64,000 nucleotides of DNA, from the NCBI GenBank assembly GCA_963969395.1, contig OZ017797.1, forward strand, positions 8,308,001-8,372,000. The letters are read 5' to 3'. The notes beneath the pieces are model-generated. The model was not told the DNA's origin. It did no database searches and saw only the letters and a list, made by a program, of their open reading frames with translations. Below are positions 35,951 through 48,559 of this stretch, piece by piece. The translations under genes and the position numbers were made by a program. The stretch comes from Pseudoscleropodium purum. Its lineage: Eukaryota; Streptophyta; Bryopsida; Hypnales; Brachytheciaceae. How positions within the stretch are numbered: position 1 is the stretch's first letter; each line of letters begins with the position of its first letter.

Positions 35951-38264
35951 GAAGTATATCCAAAAACTAGTTGCATCTCTTCAAGAATTATTTATGGAGG
36001 CAAGAACATTAGATTGGTAAGATAGAATGTTTTAAATGTTGGAATTCAACTAAGAATTAGGGTTGTTCAAATTAAAAACGCATTTTGTGTTTTCTTTAGA
36101 GCAACTTGGAAGGTAGAATGGCAATCAAATTTTAAAGAAGTTTATTTGTAGTTGGTGTCTTGAACAACTATCTATTTTGGAGCAAGAGTTTGTTCTAGCT
36201 TAGCTATCAACAACTATTGCTTGTCACTATTCATATCCTTTTCCATGAAATGGACAATAATTATATGGTCTCACAAATGGCTGATTTTGTGTTCTAAATA
36301 TTTAAAGCAAATGCATCTAGGGGATTACAAACACATTATAGATTAGGTGATTTCGGTGATTGCAGAATGTATCAAATTGTAATGATTGTTTTAGGATAAG
36401 CCTTCCAAAATTTAATATTGTCACCGATGAAATGCATGAGTTCAATGCCTCCAAGATTCCAATTCTAGTATATGTGCTCTATTGGTTGATTTGTGCATTA
36501 GTATGCCATGTATAAAGTCACCTTATGATCCAAATATTCTAATTTGGAACCAAGGTATACCATTTTCTCAAGTTAGTATTACCCATGGAAGTGCTATGCT
36601 AAGAGTGGGATGGTGGAATTTCAATTATTAAATTATCATTTGCATCACAATGGTAATGGCTCTATATTAATCCCCTTCCAACTACTACAATTGGAACACA
36701 TAATAAATCCAAACCCTAATAGAACTTGAATATGGAGGCACCACAAACCCTCTCTTCCTAGCTCATTCAACTCACATTCTCTCTTTATCAAAACTGTGGA
36801 GCTCCCCTACTCAACAATCATCGGATTCTAACTACTTGTTATCAACTATTTTATTGAATTTATACAAACTAGAAAACCACACTCGTGGGACATGATTTCC
36901 TTTTTGATGAATACACACAAAAGGATCCATTTCTCTAAAGTACCATTGTCTCTTTTTTACCAAGACAAACCTCTATGAAGGGTCAATGAATGAAAGGCCC
37001 CCCAAATTTGTTGCCATTCATTAGTTGTAGCTTGTTCATATTGTAATCTACTTCTCTCCCCTCCAAAAAAAAGCTTGCCTTGCTCGTACCCATATCAACA
37101 ACCAATCACATTACAACAATAGTACAAATAGAAAAAAAAGAAAAAAAGAAGTAAACTAGCATGTCAATTCATGTCCTTTGCTCCCAAATTCTTTATCTTC
37201 TAGTTGCCTTTTTTTGCATTATTGTTGTTAGCAATCACACACTAAGGTAGTGTGCTCTTAAAGTGACCATTTAAGAGTTGATTGCCTTTTGGTGATAGGG
37301 TGGGGTGGGGTCAAAATTTCATCTTCTTGAAATAATTTTTAGTAAATTTTTGTAGGAAGAAAAATCAAATTAGAATCGAACCCAAATTGTTTTATATTTT
37401 TTGGATGGCTTTATACATCGAATTAGTTAAGAGTTTTTGAAGTTGAAATGCAATAGTGACTAAAAGTGATCATCTCCTGAAATGTACACTATTCATACAC
37501 TGAAGAAAGCAAGGTGTACCCATGTGTCATGATCACTTTTTCAAAGTAGCCACTACCTTAATTGTGGTGAATTATTTCATATCTTGTGACCCCATCACTT
37601 CTGTCTGCCAGAAATTCCGTACTTTGATGTGGTGTAAGTTATATGATGTCAAGGATGAGATAGTCCTAGTGCTCCATATTAATTGGTCTGCAAGTCCCAT
37701 TCGAGTAAGTTGTATTACTGGGAAAAAGCTTACACTCACTGTCTGTCCCCTGGATTTATGTGTACAAACCTGACAAACTGAATGTTTTAATGATGCTCAA
37801 ACTTCACGCTCAAGTCTGTATTTTTTAAAACACAAATGAAACAGAATTTCATCCATTTGGCAAAAAAAAAAAAAAAGCTGAAATTTCATTGCAAGGATAA
37901 AATATCATACTCTACCCACCAGCCACTCAAGCCTGCATTTGAGGCCTTCATGCAGGGGGACAACCTGGTGCAAGCATTGGGTCTGAGGCGGTTTGGCATT
38001 AGTTCGGCATAGTTACAATCATATGAAATTATCAATCATTTGGACTTGGGGCATAATATTCAATAGTCTGGACAAATGTTGCCTTTTCCTCCAGTGAGTC
38101 CTCATCCACAAATCATGAAGAACAAAGAGTGAACTTTAAATAATAACGATGGCATTTAACCACTGATATTAAGAAAAAATTTTAATGGCAAATTGAAGGG
38201 AAATTTAATTGGCGTTTGAAAGAATGAAGTGTAGAGACATCATTTTTATAATGAAACTCATTAT
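35951..38264. other. AT-rich intergenic DNA, nothing recognised
   Basis: Only a short plus-strand frame (37522-37773) is open, without a recognisable motif. The DNA is moderately less AT-rich near 37.5-38.1 kb. Confidence 0.5.
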
Positions 38265-38715
38265 TCATTATGAATCTTCCAAGATTGTAAGGATAATTTG
38301 AAGATGAGAACTTGATTGCTCATTGTCAAAACTTACAAATTATGTTGGAAGTAGAATTTCAGACCTCATTTAAGCATAGTAAAATAATTTTTTTCAAAAA
38401 ACTTAGAATTGAGAAAAGTTGTTAAATCAAGTTACAATTCATCTCCAAAAATCCTTTTGATATTTCAAGTCTTCAATCAAAATTTATGAACAAAATTTGG
38501 AAAGAGTGTTTGAGAATGTCAAAAGAGAATTTCCCTTTGAGCACCTCTCTAGAATTTGTCCATAACTTTTGATTGAAGACTTGAAATATCCAATGAATTT
38601 TTTAGATGAATTGTAACTTAATTTTAAAACTTTTTTTAGTCAAAATTTAAAAAATAAAAAAATAAAAAAATAAAATTCTACTATGTCTAAATGAGGTCTA
38701 AAACTTTATTTTAAA
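38265..38715. repeat. Dispersed repeat copy B forming a foldback
   Basis: The left arm (about 38352-38490) is an inverted match to the right arm (about 38560-38715). Both contain ATTTCAAGTCTTCAATCAAAA, read outward and inward, and AAGTTACAATTCATCT. 38265-38505 also aligns directly with 12850-13140, where no second arm is present. Confidence 0.65.
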
Positions 38716-40362
38716 CTCAATTCTTGTTTTTGACTTAATTATAAATGGTTAAACACCTACAATTTAAATTCACATATCTCAAATTGTTTATTTTACTTCC
38801 TATCACCCCATATGTATTTAAGAAGATTGTCTTCTGAATTTCTTGTATGTACAGTGAATGGCTTCTGGTTAACAGTGCTTGTAAACCTTGCCAGCTCTGC
38901 AACCATGTAGGTTTGGTGGACACAAATGAACAATGGTCTGAACATGTCAAAGAAAAGTAGTGCAACATTGTTGCAAAGAACACTGGTTAAACCCAGGTGT
39001 GCACGTAACTTACCTTGATAATAGTTGAAATAAAATGATGGATAACTCAGTTCAGACTTCAACTAATGCTACCATATTCATAATGTAAGTATGCATACCT
39101 GAATGCTGTTTTGTAGGAGGTCTCACTGAATGTACAACCTTGACAGGAGTGCAGAAATAAATATAGATAAAATATACATATAAATAAATCATAGTTATAT
39201 TGGAAAAAATTCCACTTGCAGTCTTCTTGGTTTTGTGAAGACCTGACAAATGGTACATTCTGCTTTCCTCTAGATTTTTTTTTTAAACAAATGGGAGACC
39301 CATCACATTAATAATCACAGATGAAACAACCAAGCCAGACGACCAGACATGAAGAGATGAGAGCACGTTAAGAAACAAAACAGAGCCTAAGAAAAACAAC
39401 AGAGAGGGGTAGAGGGGTGGGTGGGTGGGGGCACCTGCTTGTTCCAGATGATCTTTGAATTAGATCTATACAAAAGAAGGGAGTGAAGCTGTCTAGGAGA
39501 TGACAATAGTATTGATTGGGCATAACCCCAAATTTCTTCGGCACAAGGGCTGAAGAAGAACCAAAGAACTTGGGCTGGAATGAAACAAAATTTCACTCAC
39601 TTTTCAACCTGCCTTCCTTTGAAAATAGTATTTGGAAAATAGAAAAACAAGATAATTTGTTCAAGTTGTTGAAAATTTAAAAATTTATTCCCCATGTGGG
39701 CTTGCTAAGGACCAAGGAAGATTGATCCCTTTATTGCCCCAGGTTATACCCTTGTAAAAAATTTTGAAATTTTTTAATTGCCACATATGATGAAATTTTG
39801 AAATTTTGAATTCATTTTTGCAATTACAGACCCCAAGTTAACTAAGGGATATGATGAAATACAAAATTTAAGTGACACAAAATATGGGGCAATTTTGACA
39901 TTTACCCTCTGGCGGGTCAATGGACGGGTCAATCCTCCCTAACTGTCACTGAGGGCTTGGTCCTCTGGTTCTTTGTATTATTTCCCTTATCAATGGAAAT
40001 GGTTCATGTGTTTCAAGAAAAAAAATTCATTGCAGAAGCGACTTTGGATTTCCAAATAGGGACTGACACTCTAGCTCTAATTGAATTTTTTTTTGAAACA
40101 TATGAAAATCGACAAGTTGAAATTCATTTGACAACACTAAATTAGTCAAAATAAAATGATAGTTTGAACTTTTTTTCTTTCTTGAAACACATGGATAATT
40201 TCCATTGATAAAAGGAAAAGGTGCAATGAACAAGGGCCAAAACCCCCAGTGGAATGTTTTCTATTTTCTACAACAATAAACGCCCTTTTTCTATTTTTTT
40301 TAAAACATAATTTGGCAAGAGAAGCCGAAAAGATCCGAACAAGCCTGGCAAGAAGGAGAGAC
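38716..40362. other. AT-rich DNA without recognised genes; G-quadruplex motif inside
   Basis: Short open frames at 38735-39258 and 39387-39596 (minus) have no recognisable domains. The segment ends at the assembly gap. Confidence 0.5.
39413..39431 (+). other. G-quadruplex motif
   Basis: GGGGTGGGTGGGTGGGGG has four G-runs with single-base loops, the same core as the motif at 14031. Confidence 0.6.
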
Positions 40363-40562
40363 NNNNNNNNNNNNNNNNNNNNNNNNNNNNNNNNNNNNNN
40401 NNNNNNNNNNNNNNNNNNNNNNNNNNNNNNNNNNNNNNNNNNNNNNNNNNNNNNNNNNNNNNNNNNNNNNNNNNNNNNNNNNNNNNNNNNNNNNNNNNNN
40501 NNNNNNNNNNNNNNNNNNNNNNNNNNNNNNNNNNNNNNNNNNNNNNNNNNNNNNNNNNNNNN
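40363..40562. other. Assembly gap (200 N)
   Basis: Exactly 200 N bases are present, a conventional placeholder length, so the true distance is unknown. It lies in or just beyond the 3' end of the L1 relic. Confidence 0.99.
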
Positions 40563-41296
40563 GTTTGGCTGCTCTATTTACTAAGAAACCATGGGATCCT
40601 CCAATGTAGTGAGTGGTCCACCATATGGGTGTAGTAAGAACTTTGTTAAAGTTATTTGGAGGTAAAGCAATGATGTTTCAATTGAGAAGCCATTATGCTC
40701 TTAAAAATTCTCTCTTATGCTTTGGATCCTTTACACACACAAAAATTGTGCAACAAGGACTATTGTGGCATCATTGGCCAAGAGCTAAGGGTTTGGAAGC
40801 AACATTAGAAGAGTCAATATCTAAGGAAAAACTATACATTGGATGAACCTAAGAGCATAGCTTTAAGGATCCATTTGGCCATCAAAGCATATAGCACTTC
40901 CTTACAATCTACCAAATTAAGTCTTCCTACCTTAAGTGATGTGCAATAATTTGTCCAACTGACCTTGGCACGACTACAATGAACAGAGCCAGACTATAAA
41001 AAGTCCCTCAAGAAAGCTCTTATTTTCTTGATGATGGCAAGAGAGCTATCCCAAATGGTTATAAAGTACTATAGAGTGGTGAGGAGGACAGAGTTGACAA
41101 TGACCACTAGTCATGAGAAAGAAAAGTGAATACTAGTCTAATATCTTATTTTTTTTTAATCTTTGAAGCAAAAAACTCATCAATATCAGGAGTATGTAAT
41201 TTCACACCAAAAAGAGAACCTAAAAGTTTGGAAAGTTGATGTTCCGTTGCTCAAAGGCAATTGATTTGATCCATCCAAGAAGGGGTTGGGTCACAT

Positions 41297-43347
41297 TGTT
41301 GAGGTAAAAGCACTTTGCTTTGGAAATACGCGAGGTATATGGTTGCAAGTGAAAATGATTTGGAACTAAAAGATATGGAAGAAATTTATATTTCTTTTAG
41401 TCCAATCTAGTGTTCAAAACACAGATTGTCTTCAACTACCGAATCTATTTGCACCTAAGATCTGAGGCATCTAATAGTATCCAATGTCAATTAGGCTTAA
41501 AACCTTCATTGATATCTACTGCCAACCTAAAGCCTTAAATGCAAACACTTTCAAGTAGTTTTAATAACTACTTGAGTACCTACAACTATCTACAAGATAA
41601 GGACTATGCACCTACACTTGTACCACCACCAAACCTTATGGTCTACTGGTTAATACTCCAACCTCACCACAAGGGGAAACTAACACCGCCCACTTGGTGC
41701 ACATTCAATGGTTTCGGCGGTCATTAATTTGACCTCATTACCACAATACAGTTAAAAATTGAAAGTGCCTAACTACGAACACAAAATGGAACAAAGTCTG
41801 CTACGAAGGAAGGTACCAAGACAAAATTCAAAAAATCTATATTGTATTTTCTTCCCCAAATAACACTTAAGTAGAATTTTGAAAGGAGAAAAAATGCACT
41901 AGATGCATCCACCTGTAAACCTCATCCAAATTCTCTAACTGAGAAGGCTACAAACCTTCCTTCCTTCAAACTCTCATAACTTTCACTAAAATGATCCAAA
42001 TGTTTTGAAATCTAAATTCATAGCAAGATATAAACGATTTATTTCATGATTCCAAATTTCAAAAATAGAAGTGAATTCTACAAGTGATAGTGTTCGCTTG
42101 AATCTCTATTCCTCTTCATTCGGGTGGCAGTAGATCCTCTCTCACTCTTATGCTCATAACTTTTCACTCACAAATTCAAATCAATCAAACTTAGTTTTTT
42201 TGAAAGCACAAAAACTTGAGAAATCAACCTTTTGAATTTCATTGCAAAATCTCATGTATATCAAAAGTTCTCTCTCCTCAAAGTCCCGGTACTCTTTCAA
42301 TAAAACTATCTATATCTCACGAGAAAAACCCTTGAACCCTCTTCAACTTTTAAGGCCACATCAGCCTATATTTAAGCTACATGGACCTCTTTTTTTTAAT
42401 TGGCCCTTCTATTTGACCTCTCTAAAATCCTATCTATTCTTTCATCTAAGCAAAAACACCCTTTCGGTCAATGAAAGGGCATTTAAGGTATGGATGTCTC
42501 TTTAATCTAAGAGAAGGCAATTTGAATCTACTCTTTTTTCTTCCAAATACACCAAATGATTTCTAAAAGTACTTCTACACACAAAACAAAGTTTAATACT
42601 TAAGCAAATGCCCAATAGAGGTGAAAAACTATAGTTTCAAGAAGAAGATCATTTCATCTGTTAGAATTTGAGAATGCGTCCGATAGTGATGGCAACGTAA
42701 TCCGCATGATTGGCTATAGTTAAGGGGTTAACTAACTTTTCTAACCATCATTGATGACCGCGACTTTCCTTAATAAGCTTAACTATGCAGTAATACAGAT
42801 CCTCATTTAGTCCTTCAAAACTTCCTTTGAACGTCACCTCTTGACTACTGGGCTCAATACATATGATTTGTAACAAAATCATTAGCACTCGAGCATCTCA
42901 CTAGAGATTCTGGTACCATCATTGCTCTAAACGTGGTTGTTTGGGCAGTCGAGAAGGACCAACCTCATCTTGCGGGTGTTCATAAAACGGTCCAAGAGTC
43001 GATGGCAAAAGAGATTGATTCAGCAATTGAGATAAGGAAAACTCAAATTCGGGATCCGGTTGAGGTTCTTCATCTTGACACTCAGAAAAAACCCTCCAAT
43101 TTAACATTGAAGAATCAAACTTTACACCAAAATATAAACTCTATAGAATCGAGAAGACTACTTTAAATTGATGAAACTTTTCTAGAATTAAGTTCTTTTA
43201 ATTAGCTTCGTCAGTTATAAGTGTCATTTTGAAGCCACTTGAAGCATTATTAAGAATTTTTTTTGTTTTAAATAATAAAATCTTATCATAGTAGTAAATT
43301 AATACAAATTTATGATATGTACAAATTTACAACACAACAACATGACA
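41297..43347 (-). mobile_element. Undescribed insertion element, decayed copy 2, nested in L1
   Basis: It begins on the minus strand with TGTCATGTTG at 43347 and aligns with the start of copy 1 (26617), including the leader before the ORF (GCTTCAA..TGAC, TTTAGAGTT-like block). It then carries the ORF homolog, a shared 3' phrase GGCTGATGTG, and a TTAATG..C block further on. The L1 reading frame fits together around it (KSLVYW then CDPTPSWM). The right border near 41297 is inferred from that join and from an ACA end. About 2.05 kb long, it is shorter than copy 1 because it lacks most subrepeats. No exact target duplication survives. Confidence 0.65.
42649..43107 (-). pseudogene. Dead homolog of the 152-aa ORF (copy 2)
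   Basis: Beginning MLNWRVFSECQDEE, it aligns codon by codon with 26778-27236 over all 459 nt with no net insertion or deletion, and ends at the same QMK-stop. Five in-frame stops interrupt it: three just after RLPKQPRLEQ, one in SRGHQ*WLE, one before QMK. Two lie where copy 1 has CGA or CGT. Conserved phrases include RLPKQPR, YYC, SRGHQ, WLE and VNPL. The preserved length despite many substitutions points to decay by point mutation after insertion. Confidence 0.8.
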
Positions 43348-46300
43348 ACCAATACACAAGGCTTTTAGGCTAATTAATTATGAGTCTTAAAGTCGTGCCA
43401 TATCTGTCAATGAATAAGAAGAGATATTGAAAGTATCTTTCTTCACCTTTAATTGTGAAGTTAATATCATCTGCATATTGGCTTATAAATTGTTCCGCTA
43501 TCGTTGATGGAAGAGAAATGCCAAATAATTCACCTTCATTCAAAAGGTGTTTGGCCACAACATTGAGTGCTTCTCCCACAAATAGAAAGAGATAAGGGAT
43601 TAGAGGACATCCTTATCTAATGCTTCAAAGAACTAGGAATGTTAGTGGATCAATTCCATTTATACAAATGAATGCATTAGTACTATCAAGAAGCATCTTG
43701 ATAAGGTTGACAAATGATGGAAGGATGCCCAGGGCTTCCAATACCTTAAAAAAAAAGGCAGATGAACCATATCATAGGCCTTCTAAAAGTCTAATTTGAA
43801 TAAAATAGAAACTTAATTAGATTCCTTCACCTAGAAGATCGTCTCGTATAGTAATAAAATATTGTTAAATATATATGTGGTAGGTATGAAAATTAATTGA
43901 TCTATACTTATGACCTTTGCCAATATAACTTGCAAATGCCTTTAGAGAGCTTTTGTGAGAATCTTATATGCAACATTGAGCAAATGGATAGGTCTCAAGT
44001 TGCCACTGTCCTTTCATGTGCCACTTTTATGTAATAGGGCAATACAACTACATTTCATACCTTAAGGAAGGGAACCATTGGCAATATAATGTAGAATCAT
44101 AGCAGTGAAGTTGCCACCAATTAGATACCAAAACCTTTGGTAAAACTTTGTCATAAATCCATTAGGCTTTGGATTTTTGTTTGGTGCCATTTTCCAAGTG
44201 CCAACTTGAGTTTCAATTCTATGATCTTGCTAGATAATGAGAATTTAGCCTCTAATGGAATGGAGTCAGTGAGTAAGCAAATAAATTCTAACATAGCTTC
44301 AAACCTGTTTGGATAGTTAGAAATTGTAGTGTACAAGTGCTTATAAAAATTGGAGCACACTCCCGTGATGCCCTTTGGATCTTTGATAAGCTGACCTTTA
44401 GAATTTCAAAGATCATTGATTGTCAAAGCTACTAGCTTTTCTTGGATTGCTTTGAAGAATTCTAGAGATATGAGGTTGTCATGAATTTTCCATCAAATCT
44501 TTGCCCGTATGCGCTAACCAACTATTTTTTCTAAAGATAGGCTTGTATTCAGCCATATTGACTCTAGAGGGCATAATTTTCCAAGCAAGCTTGTAATGCC
44601 TCTACTGCAAGTGAAAACTGTTTTCTGGTGGCATTTTCTGCAAATCGGGACACAAGCCCTTTGGCGGTAGAAACCTCGGTACACCCAAGAAACAATTTTG
44701 AGTTTAGAAAAAAAATGAGTTGAAGGGAGGCGTCTTGCCATGCTTGCTTGATTAGTGGTTTTGCAGCTTCAAGCCAGTGACCACCCATCTTCTAGTGCAA
44801 AGGACAAACTAGGGAGTTTTGAAATTCTATTGAAGTAGAAATAGGGAAATGGTTTGACCAAGCATTGTCACCTCAAATCACATAATCCGCCACTTTGCGG
44901 TTTGTCATGGAGATCCCATTCTTGAAGAATTGTGTAGTTTATGTTCTTGAATCATGATAATATTAGGGTAAGAGAGAGATAGAAGATAATTTTTGAGCAT
45001 ATGAATAGAGGACTTTTTGTTGAGTCTATGAACATTGAAAGAAAGTAGTCATGAAGTCATAGATAAAATTTGGGGTTGGAAGATTTGGTTATGGAGTCCT
45101 CTACACAAGTTTGTACTAAAATCACCTTATATCCCTAGCTATCATAACCAATAGGAATTGGATTGATGGGCAAGAAGTTAGAGGATGAAAAATAGCACAC
45201 ATTAGCTTGAGTACTATCGACAAATTGCGTTAATTCAACATGGGGAGAATGAATAATACCTAAGCTTGGCAATTGATCCCCTATTAGCTATTGCTCTTGA
45301 CTTTGTTTGCTATGAGCCTCTTGATTGCTTGATATGCCCTCTCATTATCACAAATTTATGCTCTGTTCACTTGGGAAGTTGGTCAGTGAATTGGTTGCTA
45401 CAACAGTTGAGCTAATCCTGGTGTGGTTGGTGTGAAGGTAATCGCCTTCAAAGCAAGATGAGCTAATTGGCTAGATTTAGGACTTTTGTTGCAATTCTTA
45501 ATTGGTAAAAATTACTTACTTTGAACATCCTTGAAAGTTTCTTCCTCATGCGGGGACGGTCCTTCATCCATGTTAGGAAACTATTCATTGGGAGTGATTG
45601 ATTATAGTGTCGCATATGTCACTATCTTAGATGGTACAAACTCCTGAGGCAACTCTTTGTCTAATCCCTCTAAGAAGGCAAAGTGGCATCCTTGGGTAAC
45701 ATTAATCCCTAACAACTTGAAGGTGATGCTAGCTGGCTCCAATTGCCCCTAGAATATTGGTGCCAATATGGAATTGTTGGGGGCGGATTGGGCCACGGGC
45801 TATGATTGGAAGACTGGGGGAGTGATCAACAATGAAGACCCGCCGATACTTTGTTTACTTGGACCATTAATGTGCAAGTATCTAGTCAAGGAATCAGTCT
45901 ACATGAAAGGAGTGTTTGATATCATACCTCTCCTTTTTGCTTGTAATGTTGCTTGATTTGAATCTTATTCCTCTACCAAATGTAGTATATACTATTCAAT
46001 CTCTGCTTCAAGCTCTTGGTCAACAACTTCATCCATCGAGGTGTCTATAAGATCTATTAAATGAAATGGGTTATTGAATGGCTTAAGGGAGGTGCCAGTG
46101 GAAGATCAAGGTCGAGAGCAAGACTAGATGGTTGCAATATTGCCATTGGAGACAAGATTAATGGCAAGTGGTTTGAGATTTGAGATAGTTGGATTGGGAA
46201 GACTTTTGTGAGCGAAGCGGATGGATTCCCAGAAACTTGATCGATTTTGACATTAGCTTCTACAATCCGAGTCTGTTCAATAGGAGTCTTAATATCCATT

Positions 46301-47375
46301 GTTGTAGGGCTTGAATAGCCTAGATCGCTCACAGCATGAGATTTGGAGAGAATCACAATTGCTTTTCTTCCATTGCAAGCCATCTTCTATCTTGCCTTCT
46401 TACTGCAATGCGACACCATCATGAATCCGTCATCTACTATCAATGTTGGCCATTTAGACTTCTTTTGTTGAGGTGGTTGACTCGTCTTTGCTTTTGTTGA
46501 TAATGGGTGTTGGAAGGGCTAGGTCGAGGGCGATTGAAATGTTGCTGACTAGGTTGATATGGCGATGTGGAAAGGATTCCCCGACTTAGTTAGAGTGCCA
46601 CCTCATGAGAGGAGTTCGAGCACCTTGGGATGATGTATCAACAACTTTGTATTCAATCTGAATTTTTAAAAATGACCCTCAATATTTGCCATTGAAAGTG
46701 AGGATACATACCCAACAGTAGGATCGATTGAAACACAAAACCTAGGATCAACAATATTAGAGGCGTTGCGGTCCTCTTCTAGTACCATTCCAACCATGTT
46801 CTTGAGGTGTTTCGCTTCATGTTGATGGAATTCTAAAGGTAGATTCTTTAGATTGATCCAACACGGTACCTCAAGGCCTTAGGGTTGCCAAAGTTGAATG
46901 CCAAAATCCACCGTTGGAAGACTATTGTGCCTACCTTGAGGCGATAGGGAGAAAACAATAATACTTATCATACTAGCTATTAGGTTTCCACTTCATCAAA
47001 CTAGTAGTGGATCTAGTTTGATGAAGTGGAAACCTTCCCCCACTTCTCTATGTAACTCCACTTTGGCGTTAACTAGGGTTACCAACTCTTAAATCTAGAA
47101 TTTATGACAATGCAAAAGAGGAAGATCAACCAGGAACCATACAATGACCACGTGTTGCCTTAAGTAGGTTGCTTTCCGTTTTACGGCCACCATGTTAAGT
47201 TCCAAGGTTGGAACCACAATGCATCCCGAAGGAGAGAAGATGGAGTTGTTCCAACTAGAGCTATAGCTGCAAAACAACGTCTATTACCTAAACCTCTACC
47301 TGACAACAAGTGCAATGAGGGGCCACTAGAGAAAGGTTTCCAACATATGATGGCTACGCAATCAGCTACCATCAT

Positions 47376-48559
47376 TGTGCCAGTATTAGGTCACATAGGA
47401 ATTTGATGAAACTGAGTTTGGATAATCTAGCCTTAAATGTGATTATCAATCACATGTAATACATGAATGCAAACTAAGATGATTCAATCAAACATGGTAC
47501 TAGCGGTGGTATATCTTTACAAAGATTCAATGTAGAGCTTGGCTGCGGCAACTCTGCTCAATTCTTGCTCTCACCATCCCCTTAAACTTTGATAGTTTGG
47601 ACTTTGAATTTGACTTCTGCTATTAATATTTGTGACATGTTTAGAAGTTATGCTTGAATTTTGTTTCTAGAGATTGTTAGAGCATCACTAACAATTGGTT
47701 GCCTTCCCACTACAAACATGGTCAAATTTGCCTTCAAGTTTGCGGTGGAGTTGCTCTTACATTTTATTAAAAGAGGTCTTAGTGAATGTACAACCTTGAC
47801 AAGGGCACAATCCATACCTTAAGTTAGTATGTTTATTTGTTTTGTTTTGTTTGTTACAATGAAATCTCTTGGACCATGAGTTTGCTCGTTGTATTCTTGG
47901 TAAAGTAGTAGGTCCATAAATCAACCATTTAAGGGCTGGAACTGATTTTTGGGGAGGTGTAATCTCTTGAAATATTTTTCAGTAAATTTTCCTTGGTAGA
48001 CAAGTGAAATTGGCATCTAACCCAAGTAGTTTAATATTTTTTGAAGCTTTGAAGAATTAGTTATGAAATTTTGAAGTGGATATGGCATATGCCTCTATAA
48101 GCGTCCACCTCCTTAAATGTAAATTGTTTGTACATTGCTGAAACCTACAAAAAACAACATGTATATACAGTATACATTTGTAGAGGTGGGCGCTTTTTAA
48201 ACCTAAGTGCTTTTTAAACCTCCTACCTTACTATTGGAAAGCCCTCCCCAAGGAGGTGTGCATGGGCTTTGATTGTGACGTTTCAATCTATAATATGAAA
48301 GATATTGAATTTTGAAATTTTTATGAATTTAATTTTTTTAAATTAATTAAATTTTAATTTTATTATATTGTGGCAATGGCACAGGGCACACTAGTATATA
48401 TATTCTTTTCTTTTCTGAAACAAATGAACATATATTATATGTTGGAATAACTTGCACTTGCTGGTGGTCTTCTTCGCAATAATGAAGACCTGACGAATGC
48501 CTCATAATACTCTAGTCGGGATTCTAGAAGCTCATTTCATGGACCCCCTGGCCCTGACC
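47376..48559. other. AT-rich DNA, nothing recognised
   Basis: No coding frame or repeat border was identified. Confidence 0.5.

Larger units (their letters stand above)
40563..47375 (-). mobile_element. Decayed plant L1-type LINE, split by a nested element
   Basis: Minus strand, 5' to 3'. ORF1 remnants at 47.4-46.0 kb include FQPWN and, near 46.87-46.7 kb, CWINLKNLPLEFHQHE, the DUF4283-type RNA-binding pattern of plant L1 ORF1. Endonuclease remnants near 45.05-44.9 kb (RLNKKSSIHMLKNYLLSL, IIMIQEHKL) are much shorter than the usual ~230 aa, so its middle is deleted. A linker follows at 44.79-44.5 kb, then RT from 44.36 kb (FYKHLYTTI) with the catalytic QYADDINF at about 43.46 kb. At KSLVYW (43.35 kb) the frame is cut by the nested element. 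It resumes near 41.30 kb as CDPTPSWMDQINC, LSKLLGSLFGVKL, FLRDFLWSG and RLNLVDCKE. Stops and frameshifts are frequent. Confidence 0.8.
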
